Notes under the pieces: model-generated
Told to the model about the DNA's origin: nothing
Database searches by the model: none
The model's input: only the letters and a program-made list of their open reading frames with translations
Made by a program: the position numbers and the translations under genes
In this document: positions 13,362 through 23,158 of the stretch, one piece after another
Layout of the letters: each line of letters starts with the position of its first letter
How positions within the stretch are numbered: the stretch's first letter is position 1
Assembly (NCBI GenBank): GCA_033220425.1
Contig: CM065651.1
Span: forward strand, 186,001 to 250,000
Direction: 5' to 3'
Source: Lepraria neglecta
Lineage: Eukaryota; Ascomycota; Lecanoromycetes; Lecanorales; Stereocaulaceae
DNA length: 64,000 nucleotides

Positions 13362-13602
13362 TATGAGGTACTAGGACCATTGTATAAGTCCGTAAATTTC
13401 TATCTCCTGCGAGCGCTTTAAGATACAGTCAAAATTAACTGGAGCTACTTGTTGCGCCACATATAGATAGGACTCACAAAGTAGGTACACTCACGCTGCC
13501 TCTGAATTACGCTCATACTATCTCGTCAGGTGAGTGCGAATGACTGCCCGTTTTGATAGTACGCAAAGAGATGCTGCGGTCTTCGCCCGTCATTTGCTTC
13601 CC

Positions 13603-14876
13603 TTAATTCGGATTATCATTAAAACCAGCAGCCTGTTGTATACTTTCATGTAGACGTGTAAAGCTATTGTAAGGGGCTGTAGCCAACTTTGATTGCGATT
13701 CGTTGCTGTAGCCATTGTTGGAGCTCCCGTGGAAACGAGAAGACCATAATTTTGACCATCCCAGTCGAGTCTTAAGAACAATGGTCGAGGGGAAGAGCCG
13801 TTGGAGAACTGGTCTGATAGTGATGACATATACACAGAAAACAGTCACATTGGTCTCTATGACACTCCAGAGTCCAATCTCAACGGAATCCCCTGGAAAG
13901 GTCAGCTTCTGGCCATGTGAAAACCCAGTTCGAGTCAAAGGACCTACAGGTTGGATCTTTCACAGGAATGAACAGCGTTCTAACGCGATAGCAAGCAATA
14001 ATACATGTGCTGTAGAGATCAATGGCTAGCTTTTTCAGGGGAATTGTCATACTTACAGGCCTCCAGTCAAGAATAATGCGCATAGGCCGATCTTATCGCT
14101 CCGTCGTATGTGCAAATTCTTTATTACAAACAGCGGAGCTATCAAAATCGCAAAGTCGGTAAGAACCCAGGGCAGGGGTGCCAAAAGCAAGAGTACTCGT
14201 CGATCACCACAATGTTGTGGAATCTCTGGCTCCCAATTTGCTCGGATGGGAGAGCATATGAAAGCGTCTGCAAACGTGAAAGACGTCCACCACAGTATTA
14301 CAATGATACCCAAAATCTGTACAGTGATTCGGAATCCTCGAGTGACGAAGATGCGGTAGAGAAGGCAAAGAGCAGAAAGCTTTGCAGTAGCAAGTACAGT
14401 TGTTTGCAGAAATGATAACGCATAGTATGCCTAACAGCAAATACGTAGTCAGACATGTTTTCCTGATGTCGCGAGAGTTAGAGATACCTTTAGAAACGCT
14501 GTAACTTTCTCGGTAGGTAGGGTCGGAGCATGTCGCCCAAGGCCGCTGAATTAAGTTCCCACAACACTAGGAGTCAGCACACTATCTCTGTTAATGAAAA
14601 TTAGAACCTCCTCTGCTTACCGTAGGCGACTACTATACTTTGAGCCAAGGTAATTACCTTCACCTGAATCAGCTGTGTTCGAACTCCCAATGAATAGCCT
14701 ACCCATACCACAATAGCTAGGTAGTCATCCCAGTCCAGTATAACTCGTTTAATTCGTTTTAATACTAGTCGCATGAGGAGTGCGCTGACTGAAAGGATAG
14801 AACAGACTGTCACGACGCTGATGATGAGACTGTCGTGGTTGGCATAGGGGTCGCCGCTTTATTGAAGTGAAGTCAT
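13603..14876 (-). pseudogene. Rhodopsin-domain (SAT4/Pth11-like) integral membrane protein, decayed
   Basis: The reading starts at ATG 14,876 and gives several hydrophobic segments typical of the fungal rhodopsin-domain family. DWDDYLAIVVW lies in the helix 1-2 region near 14,700. AYYALSFLQTTVLATAKLSA lies near 14,400. Around 14,200 comes ILWWTSFTFADAFICSPI, and near 13,900 GDSVEIGLWSVIETNV. Several introns are needed and not all joins can be settled. There is a TAA at codon 6 (14,861-14,859) after CTT CAA, again where a Gln would fit, and part of the sixth-helix region seems to be missing or shifted. Such proteins are seven-helix plasma-membrane proteins of mostly unknown ligand. An intact family member lies at 40,724-42,067. 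Confidence 0.7.
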
Positions 14877-15599
14877 ATTGTAGTCTTGCGATAGGACACG
14901 ACCAGATCATGAGGATCACAAGAGCTTATCAAATTTGTTATCAGCTCTAAGAAGGCTGATTAATTCCTGAGAATGGCTCTGCCATACAAGGCTAGGCGAT
15001 GGAAGAGGCACAGGGAGGGCCGGGTATAAGGAATCCCACTGAGGTTTATTACACCGAGCGAGCTTGGCAGTCGCGGTCCAATATGTGCATATATTAACGG
15101 GATCAAGATCATAGTTGCATCATATGGCCTAGACATCATATGCGTTTGGAGCTGAGCCGTGTGCTAGGTGTTGATCTGCATGGCAGGATAAGAGGACCGA
15201 GCGATTGTCACTTGTTACATCACATTGATATAGGATTCAAATCCTAGTATTTCCAGTAGAATGGGATGGGATCTGCGGGATCGGCTCGGAAAACACCTAT
15301 ATGAGGTAAAAGCCGGGTTACTCCCCGTCTATTCTGAGATTGCTCTGCCCACTGTGGGGCCCCACTAGACGTCGGACGGGCTATCAATGCGCTTGTCCGC
15401 ATGTCAGCCGCAACTGTTCTCTAGCGTGTGCATCCGATATGCACCTTGAAAGGCCGCAACACTGCCAGGCTACAAGGCAGATCACTTACCACACGCTCGC
15501 AATTCTACTCCTGTGAAACCAGAAGGTATCAATACGTCTCCCTCTACGAAATCATCATCCCATTCTGCTCATCGGTATTGATCCAAATCAGTCAAAATC
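14877..15599. other. Intergenic between divergent genes
   Basis: Shared upstream region of the minus-strand rhodopsin-type gene and the plus-strand lipase. No further gene, repeat or RNA was found. Confidence 0.4.
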
Positions 15600-16868
15600 A
15601 TGAGCGGCCTACCCTCGCCGGTGCTCGACGCCCTCAAATTCGAAAAAGCTAACTGGGCGAAAGGCTCAGTGCTTGATGACCCTTTCTACAAATGTCCAGC
15701 CGATTTTGCACAAGCTTCTCCAGGAACACTACTGAAGGTTGAGAAGGACGTCGACACTGGACCATACCTGATACCTGCAGGAACTGCCTTATCAAGGATT
15801 CTCTATCAGTCGGAGAAGCTCGACGGCTCACTAGTTCCTGTGTCAGGATTCATTCTCTGGCCCTACACAGCTCGATCTCAGCCTGATGGTTACCCTGTTG
15901 TTGCCTGGGCACATGGAACAAGCGGATCTGATGCAGACACTGCACCTTCCAATCATAAGAACCTTTGGCAACATTTTCTCGCACCATATCAGCTTGCGCT
16001 CCAAGGCTATGTTGTAGTCGCAACGGACTACGCTGGGCTGGGCGTGGAAAAACATGCATCTGGAGAGCCCATCACGCACGAATATCTTGCGTCTCCAAGT
16101 CAAGGAAATGACGTTATCCATTCTGTAAAAGCAGCCCAGGCGGCTTTTCCAGAACTCTCCAAGCGATTTGTTGTGATTGGCCACTCACAAGGAGGAGGTG
16201 CAGCTTGGGCTGTCGCACAGAGAGAAGCCACTAGCCCGGTTCCCGGCTATCTTGGAGCTATCGCTATCTCTCCCTATACAAGCTTTCTCAATGAGGAGGG
16301 AAAGTTCAGCCCTCTTATGGGAGCGGCTATATGCCGAGGTATAGCTTCATCGTTCCCAGAATTCGACCCGAAAGAGATCCTCACCCAAGAAGGAGAAGGA
16401 CGTGTTGCGATGATGTTTCAGACCCATGCAGGCGTTGCCGCTGCAATTGCACTTCTTTCTGGAGCAGACCTTCTCAAGCCTGATTGGAAGCAAAACCGGC
16501 ATCTCCAGAAACATGGAAAGCTGACAAGCAACGGAGGAAAACCAATCAAAGGCCCACTTCTCGTGATCCACGGAGAGTCTGATAGGATGAACAGCCCGGC
16601 AGCAGTGAAGATTGCTGTGGAGAAGACCGCGAGTCTTTTCCCCTCGTCTCAACTCGAGGTCATTTGGCTTCCCCACGTCACGCACGCACCGGCTTTGGGA
16701 GCTTCTCAGCGTCTATGGATGGATTGGATTGCGGATCGATTCGCAGGGGTCGAGGTCAAACCAGGTTGTCAGACGTCTCAGCTTGCTAGTGCTCGACCAG
16801 CCATGGCCTATCACAAGGAGCAAAATTGGTATCTCGAGGCAGCGTCTCAATTTTATCATACACCCTGA
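15600..16868 (+). CDS. LIP-family (secretory-lipase type) alpha/beta hydrolase
   Basis: A single uninterrupted frame of 422 residues. The alpha/beta-hydrolase features are clear. An oxyanion-side motif, VVAWAHGTSG, lies at 101-109. The nucleophile elbow GHSQGG places Ser at 196, with a likely acid in GESDRM (Asp 328) and a base in HVTHAP (His 362). The segment VVVATDYAGLG at 138-148 is typical of the Candida LIP family, which hydrolyses triacylglycerols and esters. The N-terminus is polar (starts MSGLPSPVLD) and shows no signal peptide, so unlike its namesakes this protein is predicted to stay inside the cell, unless the true start is in an unseen upstream exon. The last ~35 residues look unrelated to the fold. 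No introns or lesions are visible. Confidence 0.9.
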   Translation: MSGLPSPVLDALKFEKANWAKGSVLDDPFYKCPADFAQASPGTLLKVEKDVDTGPYLIPAGTALSRILYQSEKLDGSLVPVSGFILWPYTARSQPDGYPVVAWAHGTSGSDADTAPSNHKNLWQHFLAPYQLALQGYVVVATDYAGLGVEKHASGEPITHEYLASPSQGNDVIHSVKAAQAAFPELSKRFVVIGHSQGGGAAWAVAQREATSPVPGYLGAIAISPYTSFLNEEGKFSPLMGAAICRGIASSFPEFDPKEILTQEGEGRVAMMFQTHAGVAAAIALLSGADLLKPDWKQNRHLQKHGKLTSNGGKPIKGPLLVIHGESDRMNSPAAVKIAVEKTASLFPSSQLEVIWLPHVTHAPALGASQRLWMDWIADRFAGVEVKPGCQTSQLASARPAMAYHKEQNWYLEAASQFYHTP

Positions 16869-17792
16869 TATAGTCGGGACGGAGGTTCGTGACCTTCAAG
16901 TGGATGTAGAATCTTGCTCAACTTTGATGATTGACTTAGATCACTATAGCTGTAGAGGTTCATGGCGATTTAGATAATGGAATCAATGGCATTTATCACT
17001 ATCAACAGCCTAATCCCCGCTTATCAGAACCCATTTCAGGTCTCTTTAACGTCCCTGTCATGTACGTAGTAGAACCACAGTGGCTAGACTGGTGGAGGGT
17101 AGGACTGAGGCGGATAGCCTGTCTAGTAACAGCTTTCCGCGCGCGTATCTACTGGAAAAGCAGCGATAATACAGATGAAGTCTCATATTAACCTCGTTGC
17201 CTCCAAGCTCTTTTCAATTGGTTATCGTGTCTTGCTCAATACTCTTTATCTGTTCCTTCATTTTACTCTGTGTTAGAGGTTTCAAACCCCCACCGTTGGA
17301 GCGTTCATAGGAACCCTTTTCCATGTCATTAGACTCGAAGTGAAAGGTATGCCCCTTGGTTGCTATGGCTTCCGACATGAGGTCGCTGCGGTTGACCACA
17401 GCACTTGCGAGCCGGAGCGTGGGCAAGCTTCTGAAATTCTATGGCAATATCTGTTAAATATCAACCCTGTTCGGTCGGCGTTTAACGCTTTACGCTAACA
17501 GCCTGTAGATACCGCTGGCATAAGGTAGAGAGTAGGGGGGTTTAATATAACTCCTTCGTACGAAGCACTCTAAGTGCTTATTTGAAGCTTGAATGACATA
17601 AGTGGCTGCTACAGTCCATCATCCCTTTTCTTTAGTACAGCTAGACCTCTTATGAAGCCATCTCAAATGCAGAGCTCACTCGCTATCGAGCTGGTTTGGA
17701 TATCACAAGATTACATAAAACGCGACATTTTTCTTTCAACTCGTTCTCTCTTTTCGTTTTAGTAGTCCCAGCACTTTAGGCAATACCAAATC
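16869..17792. other. Intergenic, no gene recognised
   Basis: Lies between the converging ends of the lipase and the large modular gene. Only short frames are present, without motifs; a 70-residue minus frame at 17,214-17,426 has no supporting feature. Confidence 0.4.
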
Positions 17793-17968
17793 TCAGGACG
17801 TAGATTGATCATTCGTCTCGTTAGTGATCGAGCCGACCACAGGCGAATCACTCAGACCCAGCGTCTTGCTGATATCGCCACCTCCTGGCGACCCACTCAA
17901 ACTTGTCACATTGCTGCTCGAGCCACTCCCATCCACACTCGTCGCATTGACACTTGTCCCATTCCCCA
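17793..17968 (-). other. Out-of-frame C-terminal tail of the ten-module gene
   Basis: Directly after the TGA of the modular gene, the next frame stays open for about 58 codons to a TGA at 17,795-17,793. It reads as a Ser/Gly/Thr-rich tail with several N-glycosylation sequons (MGNGTSVNATSVDG, then SSSNVTSLSG, ending NETNDQSTS), just like the linkers of the preceding protein. The switch sits at a run of four G (plus strand 17,972-17,975, CCCC). One more base there would continue the frame, so either the gene has lost a base or the assembly has a homopolymer error. Confidence 0.55.
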
Positions 17969-20900
17969 TCACCCCTCCTGCCTATCCGGCGGCGTATAAC
18001 TAACCATTCCCCTCCCTACCACACCAAGTCCCTCAATCTCCACCTCAAAAACCAAAATCTGCAAATGCGTCACCCCCAAGCTCCTTCCCAGCATAAAATC
18101 CTTCAGCGCCTCCAAAATCTCATATAATTGCAACCACGTCACAGTCCCTCGCGGCTCACGATGGATAATAACAGACGCGCTCTCCGCTCTTAGTCCGTAA
18201 TTATATGTGTAGGAGAAGAAATCTGCGCCGGTGATGGGGGCGTGGGGGCTGGCATCGACGTTTCCTTTGACGGATGCTTGGGCGTTGGTGAGGAGGTTGC
18301 TGACTCTGTTTGCGGGGATTGGTATGGGTAGAAGAGAAGTGAAGGAGAGGGTGATGGGTGTGCCTGGTACGGGGTAGCGGATTGGCGAAGTTGGCTGCTC
18401 CGACGGCGGCGTGTAGTTAACCACTCCCGTTCCGACTTTTCCCAATCCATGAATTTCAATGTCGAATTGGAGATTCTGCAGATGCGGCGGTAACCATTGT
18501 CCGATCATAAAGCTCTCCAGCCCTAGCAGGATGCGGTACAATTGCAACCAAGTAATCTTTTTCCCCAGCGCACGATAGATGTCGATGGAGGCACTGTCTC
18601 CGGGTGGGTTCCAGTGATCGGTGTAGAGGAATCCGAAGTCGGTGATTGGTATGTCGGCGTGGGTACCGACTTTTGTGTGAATAGACTTCTCGGCGCCCTC
18701 GAAAAGCTTGGAGACGCGATCGCCTGGGATTGGACCCGGTAGGAGGGAGGTGAAGGAGAGCGTGATGGGGGTGCCTGGTATGGGGTAGGTGATTGCAGCT
18801 GTAAGATTGGTCGTGTTTTGGAGTCCATTGTCGAGGTAGGGGCTCCGAGCCGTAAGATCGGCAATGCTCTGGAATCCATTGTTGGGGTAGCTAAGCAGTC
18901 CATGTGCCACGACTCCTTCTTGCCCTGCAATTCGAACCTCAAACTGTAAGAAGCGTAAATGTGATGGATCCACGCTCATCCACGTCTGCAACCCATCCAG
19001 GACTTGAGATAATTCCGTCCAGGTCAGATAATGAGCTAATTCAGGGTGCAGGGCGAGTGCGATGAGCTCGTTTGGGCCGCTATACGCTACCTCGTGGTAG
19101 AAGGAGGTGGGATTGATGGGTGATTGGGGATGCTGGACAAGACTATCGTGGATGAGGCGCTGCACACCGGTGAACAGTTCTTGCACTCTTTCTCTAGGGA
19201 TTTCCGTCTTATGTGTGAGAATATATAGGGTGACGGGCGTATTAGGTACCGGGTAAGCGGTGAAGCGTTGGTGGGTCGCGTTTGTTGGAGGTAGGGAGGG
19301 GTCTATAGTCGGATCTAAGGTTGTGGGCGTGGACACTGTTGTATTAGCTTGCTGAAGAGCAATAGCATCATTGCCGGAGTCGGCGGTTTCGATTGTAGCC
19401 GGGGTAGCAGCCCTTCTTTCAACGATGTTAGGTCTCGAGGGAGGCGGATCACTTGACACTATACCGCCAACTCTTCTCTTATCCGCAGCGTAGCTAGTGG
19501 CGGTTTCAGCTTTGTCGAAGTAACGAAGCAACCCATTCGCCACTCTCCCTAACCCAAGAATATTAACTGTTATTTCCAAAGCCAGCAGATGCGACGCAGT
19601 TCCCCGCCCGGTCATAACGATCTGCACGCCCAGTAGTATTTGTTGCAGCTGCAACCACGTTAGGTGATAGCCTTGCTCCGGGTGCAAAACAATCGAAATG
19701 AGCTCGCTGCTACCGCTGTATCCCAATTGGTAGAAGAAGGAGCTGGGGTTGATAGGATCATTGGGACGTAGTGCGACGTGTGCCTGGATGACGCGCTGGA
19801 CGCCAGCCCAAAGGTCCGCTACTCGGGCAGCTGGTATCGGAGTCGGCAAGGTGTTAAAACCTAGAGTTATAGGCGTGTTGGGTATTGGAAATGGGCTGAG
19901 TTGGTCACCGATTGTGGTTGTATTTGTTGGATGTAGGGAGATGGACTTGGTTGCGGTCGAGCTTGCTGAAGATGAATCCGTTGTATTGGCTTGCTGAAGA
20001 ATGTCATTATTGACGAAATTGGTGGTTGAAATTCCGGCGGGAGGTGCAGCTGTTTTGTCGACATCGTTTATGCGGGTCCCAGACGCCATAGTCCCGAATC
20101 CAATTTTTCCTACGGCAAATTGATCTATATCAAACTGTACAGCTTGATCAACGGGAACTCCTTTCATGAACATACCCAAACCAGCCAGCACAATGTCCAA
20201 TTGTTGCCATGTTATGACAAGACCCCTGAAATTATGGATCACGATACCCGCTGTCTGAGGAATGGGAGTAAAATCCTTGCGATAAAAAAAGAAACCACCG
20301 GGTAGAGGCTGGTGCGGGAACATTTGGACAAACATCTGGATTGTCGCCCGGGCGTTTTCAGTCATAATGCTGGCGTAGAGGCCGAAGCCTGGGACTTCGC
20401 CTTCGACGTATGTGAATTGCAGAGTGATTTGGGTATTAGGTATGGGCCATGGGAAGGATATTGGCTTGTCCTCGCCTTGTAGTGCCGATGTGATGGTCGT
20501 ACTAGGCAGAAGCTGAAAAGTCTTGTTGGCGGTCGTAGATCTCTTCTCAATGTCGTTGGCAGATCTTTTCGCAGTCTCGTTTGCAATCTTCTTTTCCACC
20601 TCGTCTGCAACTCCAGCAGGTGGATATTGAGACGCCAAAGCTCCCATTCCCAGGTATCCTTCGCCCTTAAGGCTAAAATCAAATGACAAAGTCGTGATGT
20701 CGCTACGGCCTGGCCCCGTCATCCACTGCAAGAGGCCAGTGATTACCCAACTCAACTGCTGCCATGACAATGTGCTCTCAGCCCCGACCATAATGCTAAG
20801 CCACACATAGGTCATGACGTCGCCGTACGCCCACCGATTGTCAGGTATCGCTTGGTCGCCTTCACGTGCAAGGTGGGGGTATATTTTGCTAAGTGCGCCT

Positions 20901-23104
20901 GTCAGAGCAGCGCTCATTTCAGCCGGAGAGATTGCAGTGTGACCAAACGGATTGATGTCTAGCGTCATGGGAGTCCCAGGAATAGGATATATAGTGTAAA
21001 CTGCGGCAGAAGGACGTGGTAGCGAAAGCGTCGGCGATAAGGCTCTCTTGGCATCTTTGACAATGCCAGATGTCCGCGAAGTCACATACCCGTGTCCGAT
21101 CCTACCGAGCCCATTCAGATTGATTTGAAAGTAAATTTCATGGGAGTGTGACTGAAGATGAGGCCTATTTGGCATCATGAAATCCATCAAGCCGTAAATT
21201 ACGCGTGCCAGTTGCGACCAGGCTATCAAAACTCCCTCGTATGTCCTGACGCTAATGGTAAGCTGGATATAGGTGAATTCAAACTCATCAGAAGATATGG
21301 CAACATTTGGACGCATAGCATCAACAATCTTTAGAGCACGTTCGAACATTTCAGTAACTTCGGGTCTCGGAAGGGCTCGACCCAAGATCCTAAAGGCTAG
21401 ATTACCGTCGGTGATTGGAAACACGATGTTTGTCGTAGCGGCCACTGGGCTCGATAAAGAAGATGTTGCATTGATCAGTAGGAAGATGCTTTGGTTCAAA
21501 GCTCGCTTCACCACCGCACTTGCAACAGGAGGATCAGAGGGATGCTGAAGAACCCCGAAGCCAACCCTGTTACCCAATATATCGATCTCAAACACTAGCC
21601 CTTGAGTGTGGCCCTGAGAACAGAATTGAGAGAGCTGGTTCAAGACCAGATGGAGCTGCAACCATGACATGGCCTCATCCAAGTATACAATGATGGATAT
21701 AGCTATGCTACCATCATGATTCACGTATCGGAAGTGATTGCTGGGGATTGGGTCGATGGGTTCCGTTCGGACCGCAACTGCAATCTGGACTTGAGCAGCT
21801 CCAAGAACGGTGAAGAGGTCTCTAGGTATAATAGGATCGCCGAAGAGTGTAAAGGTGAGCATGATGTCTATGCCTGGTGCCGGTACAGTCGGTGCGACAT
21901 CTTGAGTGTTTGGAAGCTGTAGTGGTGTACCATTCGGACTGTCTGGTTGTGGCAGAATTGTCGAGTTTGCTGCTTGTACCACTCCGGACTCGCCAAGTTT
22001 CTCATTCGTAGTCTCCGCCCTTCTCTCTACCTCTCTCGGTTCAGGCTCGAAATACGATAATGTGCCAACACCGAGTTTCCCATTAGGGTCATCAAGGATT
22101 CTGAAACCCAGCGTCTCATAATGAGGTCGCGCGCCGTTCATACCAGTGGCGAATTGATACAAGCCGTAGAGCACGTCGTATAATTGTTTCCACGACACAT
22201 TATGACCCTTGGAGAGGAAAACGGTAACGGCCACTCTAGTGGTCACTCCAACACTATCTGGCCTCACCCATTGGAAGAGGTTGCCTGGTATTGTGTCACT
22301 CTTATATGGCCCCGTAGCTTGTGGGGAGACATATGCCATTGCACCTCGGGTCGCGGCTATAACCTCATCACGGGGTAAGGGACCTTCGGCGTAGTAGAAA
22401 CTCAAGGTAAAAGATGTTCTAGGGATATGGTAGGGTATGTCCTCATTGGCAATTGCACCCAGGGACAAGCTAGTTGCGTTGGTCAACTGCAGTAAGGTTT
22501 GATTGACGATTGAACTCGGAGCAGTAGCAATCGCTCTTTTCTGTACCTGGTCCGAGCCCGGAGGAAGGTACCATACCAAGCCGGTTCCTGCGACCTCTGG
22601 TTTACCCGTGAGCTCAATCTCGAATTCCAATGACTCATAGTGTGGCATTTGAAAGGGTCTTGAAGCAGTCATGAATCCTTGCAACGCTTGTAGCACATGG
22701 GACAAGCTTAGCCACGTGATTTGATGGTATACACGCGCTTTGATCGCGATGAGCATGTTGCCATCGGGGCGTTGATATTCAAATCGGTCATTGGGTATTG
22801 ATTCATCTGCACGTTGATCTAGGAATTCGGCAACGACGAGGTTGGCGCCGACCAACGTATTCTTGACCTCGCTTTCTGGTATTGCCTGGCCGAAGGAGGT
22901 AAGCTTAAGGATAACATTCCGGTAGTGGTAGGGTTCCCAGGATCCAACGGGGATGGAACTAGTGAATGTCGAAGTGCCGTTAGATAGCTGGAGCAAGGTC
23001 GCGTTGGCTACCGATAGCGAGGCTGGGAGCGCAGCTGTTGTCGTAAGCAGAGCACATAATAGCGGTGTCAGGGCCGAGAAGAGGATGCAGATGCCCTTGA
23101 CCAT
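17969..23104 (-). CDS. Secreted ten-module repeat protein with dibasic linkers (putative Kex2-processed polyprotein)
   Basis: One intron-free frame of 1,711 residues. Residues 1-25 form a signal peptide (basic start, hydrophobic core to TTTAALPA). Ten diverged copies of a ~120-130 residue module follow, at about 55-181, 222-354, 405-525, 560-677, 703-830, 881-1009, 1070-1196, 1280-1408, 1437-1566 and 1574-1706. The consensus runs: a start like YPIPGTPITLSF, then an IPxxxV helix, a PI-rich turn, TWLQLxxILxGLxxFM, a beta pair L.FEIEI.GLG.VG.G, and YTPP. Linkers carry KR or RR at 189-190, 361-362, 533-534, 686-687, 846-847, 854-855, 1209-1211 and 1230-1231, usually followed by Ala or Ser. Each new unit often opens with an N-glycosylated NxTLLQLxNxTS-like stretch. 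The pattern suggests maturation in the Golgi into separate secreted domains. I do not recognise the family and assign no function. The C-terminal tail appears shifted out of frame (see next entry). Confidence 0.9.
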   Translation of the reverse strand: MVKGICILFSALTPLLCALLTTTAALPASLSVANATLLQLSNGTSTFTSSIPVGSWEPYHYRNVILKLTSFGQAIPESEVKNTLVGANLVVAEFLDQRADESIPNDRFEYQRPDGNMLIAIKARVYHQITWLSLSHVLQALQGFMTASRPFQMPHYESLEFEIELTGKPEVAGTGLVWYLPPGSDQVQKRAIATAPSSIVNQTLLQLTNATSLSLGAIANEDIPYHIPRTSFTLSFYYAEGPLPRDEVIAATRGAMAYVSPQATGPYKSDTIPGNLFQWVRPDSVGVTTRVAVTVFLSKGHNVSWKQLYDVLYGLYQFATGMNGARPHYETLGFRILDDPNGKLGVGTLSYFEPEPREVERRAETTNEKLGESGVVQAANSTILPQPDSPNGTPLQLPNTQDVAPTVPAPGIDIMLTFTLFGDPIIPRDLFTVLGAAQVQIAVAVRTEPIDPIPSNHFRYVNHDGSIAISIIVYLDEAMSWLQLHLVLNQLSQFCSQGHTQGLVFEIDILGNRVGFGVLQHPSDPPVASAVVKRALNQSIFLLINATSSLSSPVAATTNIVFPITDGNLAFRILGRALPRPEVTEMFERALKIVDAMRPNVAISSDEFEFTYIQLTISVRTYEGVLIAWSQLARVIYGLMDFMMPNRPHLQSHSHEIYFQINLNGLGRIGHGYVTSRTSGIVKDAKRALSPTLSLPRPSAAVYTIYPIPGTPMTLDINPFGHTAISPAEMSAALTGALSKIYPHLAREGDQAIPDNRWAYGDVMTYVWLSIMVGAESTLSWQQLSWVITGLLQWMTGPGRSDITTLSFDFSLKGEGYLGMGALASQYPPAGVADEVEKKIANETAKRSANDIEKRSTTANKTFQLLPSTTITSALQGEDKPISFPWPIPNTQITLQFTYVEGEVPGFGLYASIMTENARATIQMFVQMFPHQPLPGGFFFYRKDFTPIPQTAGIVIHNFRGLVITWQQLDIVLAGLGMFMKGVPVDQAVQFDIDQFAVGKIGFGTMASGTRINDVDKTAAPPAGISTTNFVNNDILQQANTTDSSSASSTATKSISLHPTNTTTIGDQLSPFPIPNTPITLGFNTLPTPIPAARVADLWAGVQRVIQAHVALRPNDPINPSSFFYQLGYSGSSELISIVLHPEQGYHLTWLQLQQILLGVQIVMTGRGTASHLLALEITVNILGLGRVANGLLRYFDKAETATSYAADKRRVGGIVSSDPPPSRPNIVERRAATPATIETADSGNDAIALQQANTTVSTPTTLDPTIDPSLPPTNATHQRFTAYPVPNTPVTLYILTHKTEIPRERVQELFTGVQRLIHDSLVQHPQSPINPTSFYHEVAYSGPNELIALALHPELAHYLTWTELSQVLDGLQTWMSVDPSHLRFLQFEVRIAGQEGVVAHGLLSYPNNGFQSIADLTARSPYLDNGLQNTTNLTAAITYPIPGTPITLSFTSLLPGPIPGDRVSKLFEGAEKSIHTKVGTHADIPITDFGFLYTDHWNPPGDSASIDIYRALGKKITWLQLYRILLGLESFMIGQWLPPHLQNLQFDIEIHGLGKVGTGVVNYTPPSEQPTSPIRYPVPGTPITLSFTSLLPIPIPANRVSNLLTNAQASVKGNVDASPHAPITGADFFSYTYNYGLRAESASVIIHREPRGTVTWLQLYEILEALKDFMLGRSLGVTHLQILVFEVEIEGLGVVGRGMVSYTPPDRQEG

Positions 23105-23129
23105 GTTGTCTGGCGTACGAGTAGAGCGA

Positions 23130-23158
23130 AAACGAGCTCGAACTTGTTAAACGAGCTC
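23130..23158. promoter_or_regulatory. Duplicated decamer AAACGAGCTC upstream of the ten-module gene
   Basis: AAACGAGCTC occurs at 23,130-23,139 and again at 23,149-23,158, 26-55 bases upstream of the start codon of the minus-strand modular gene. Tandem copies so near the start suggest a binding site or leader element. This is by position only. Confidence 0.25.

Noticed and set aside
17214-17426. 70-codon minus frame as a small gene
   Set aside because: No motif, no homolog recognised, no splice or promoter support.
18190-18942. Pro/Ser-rich frames on the minus strand within the modular gene
   Set aside because: They are shifted readings of the PIPGTPITLSF repeats of the same gene and recur wherever the module does.
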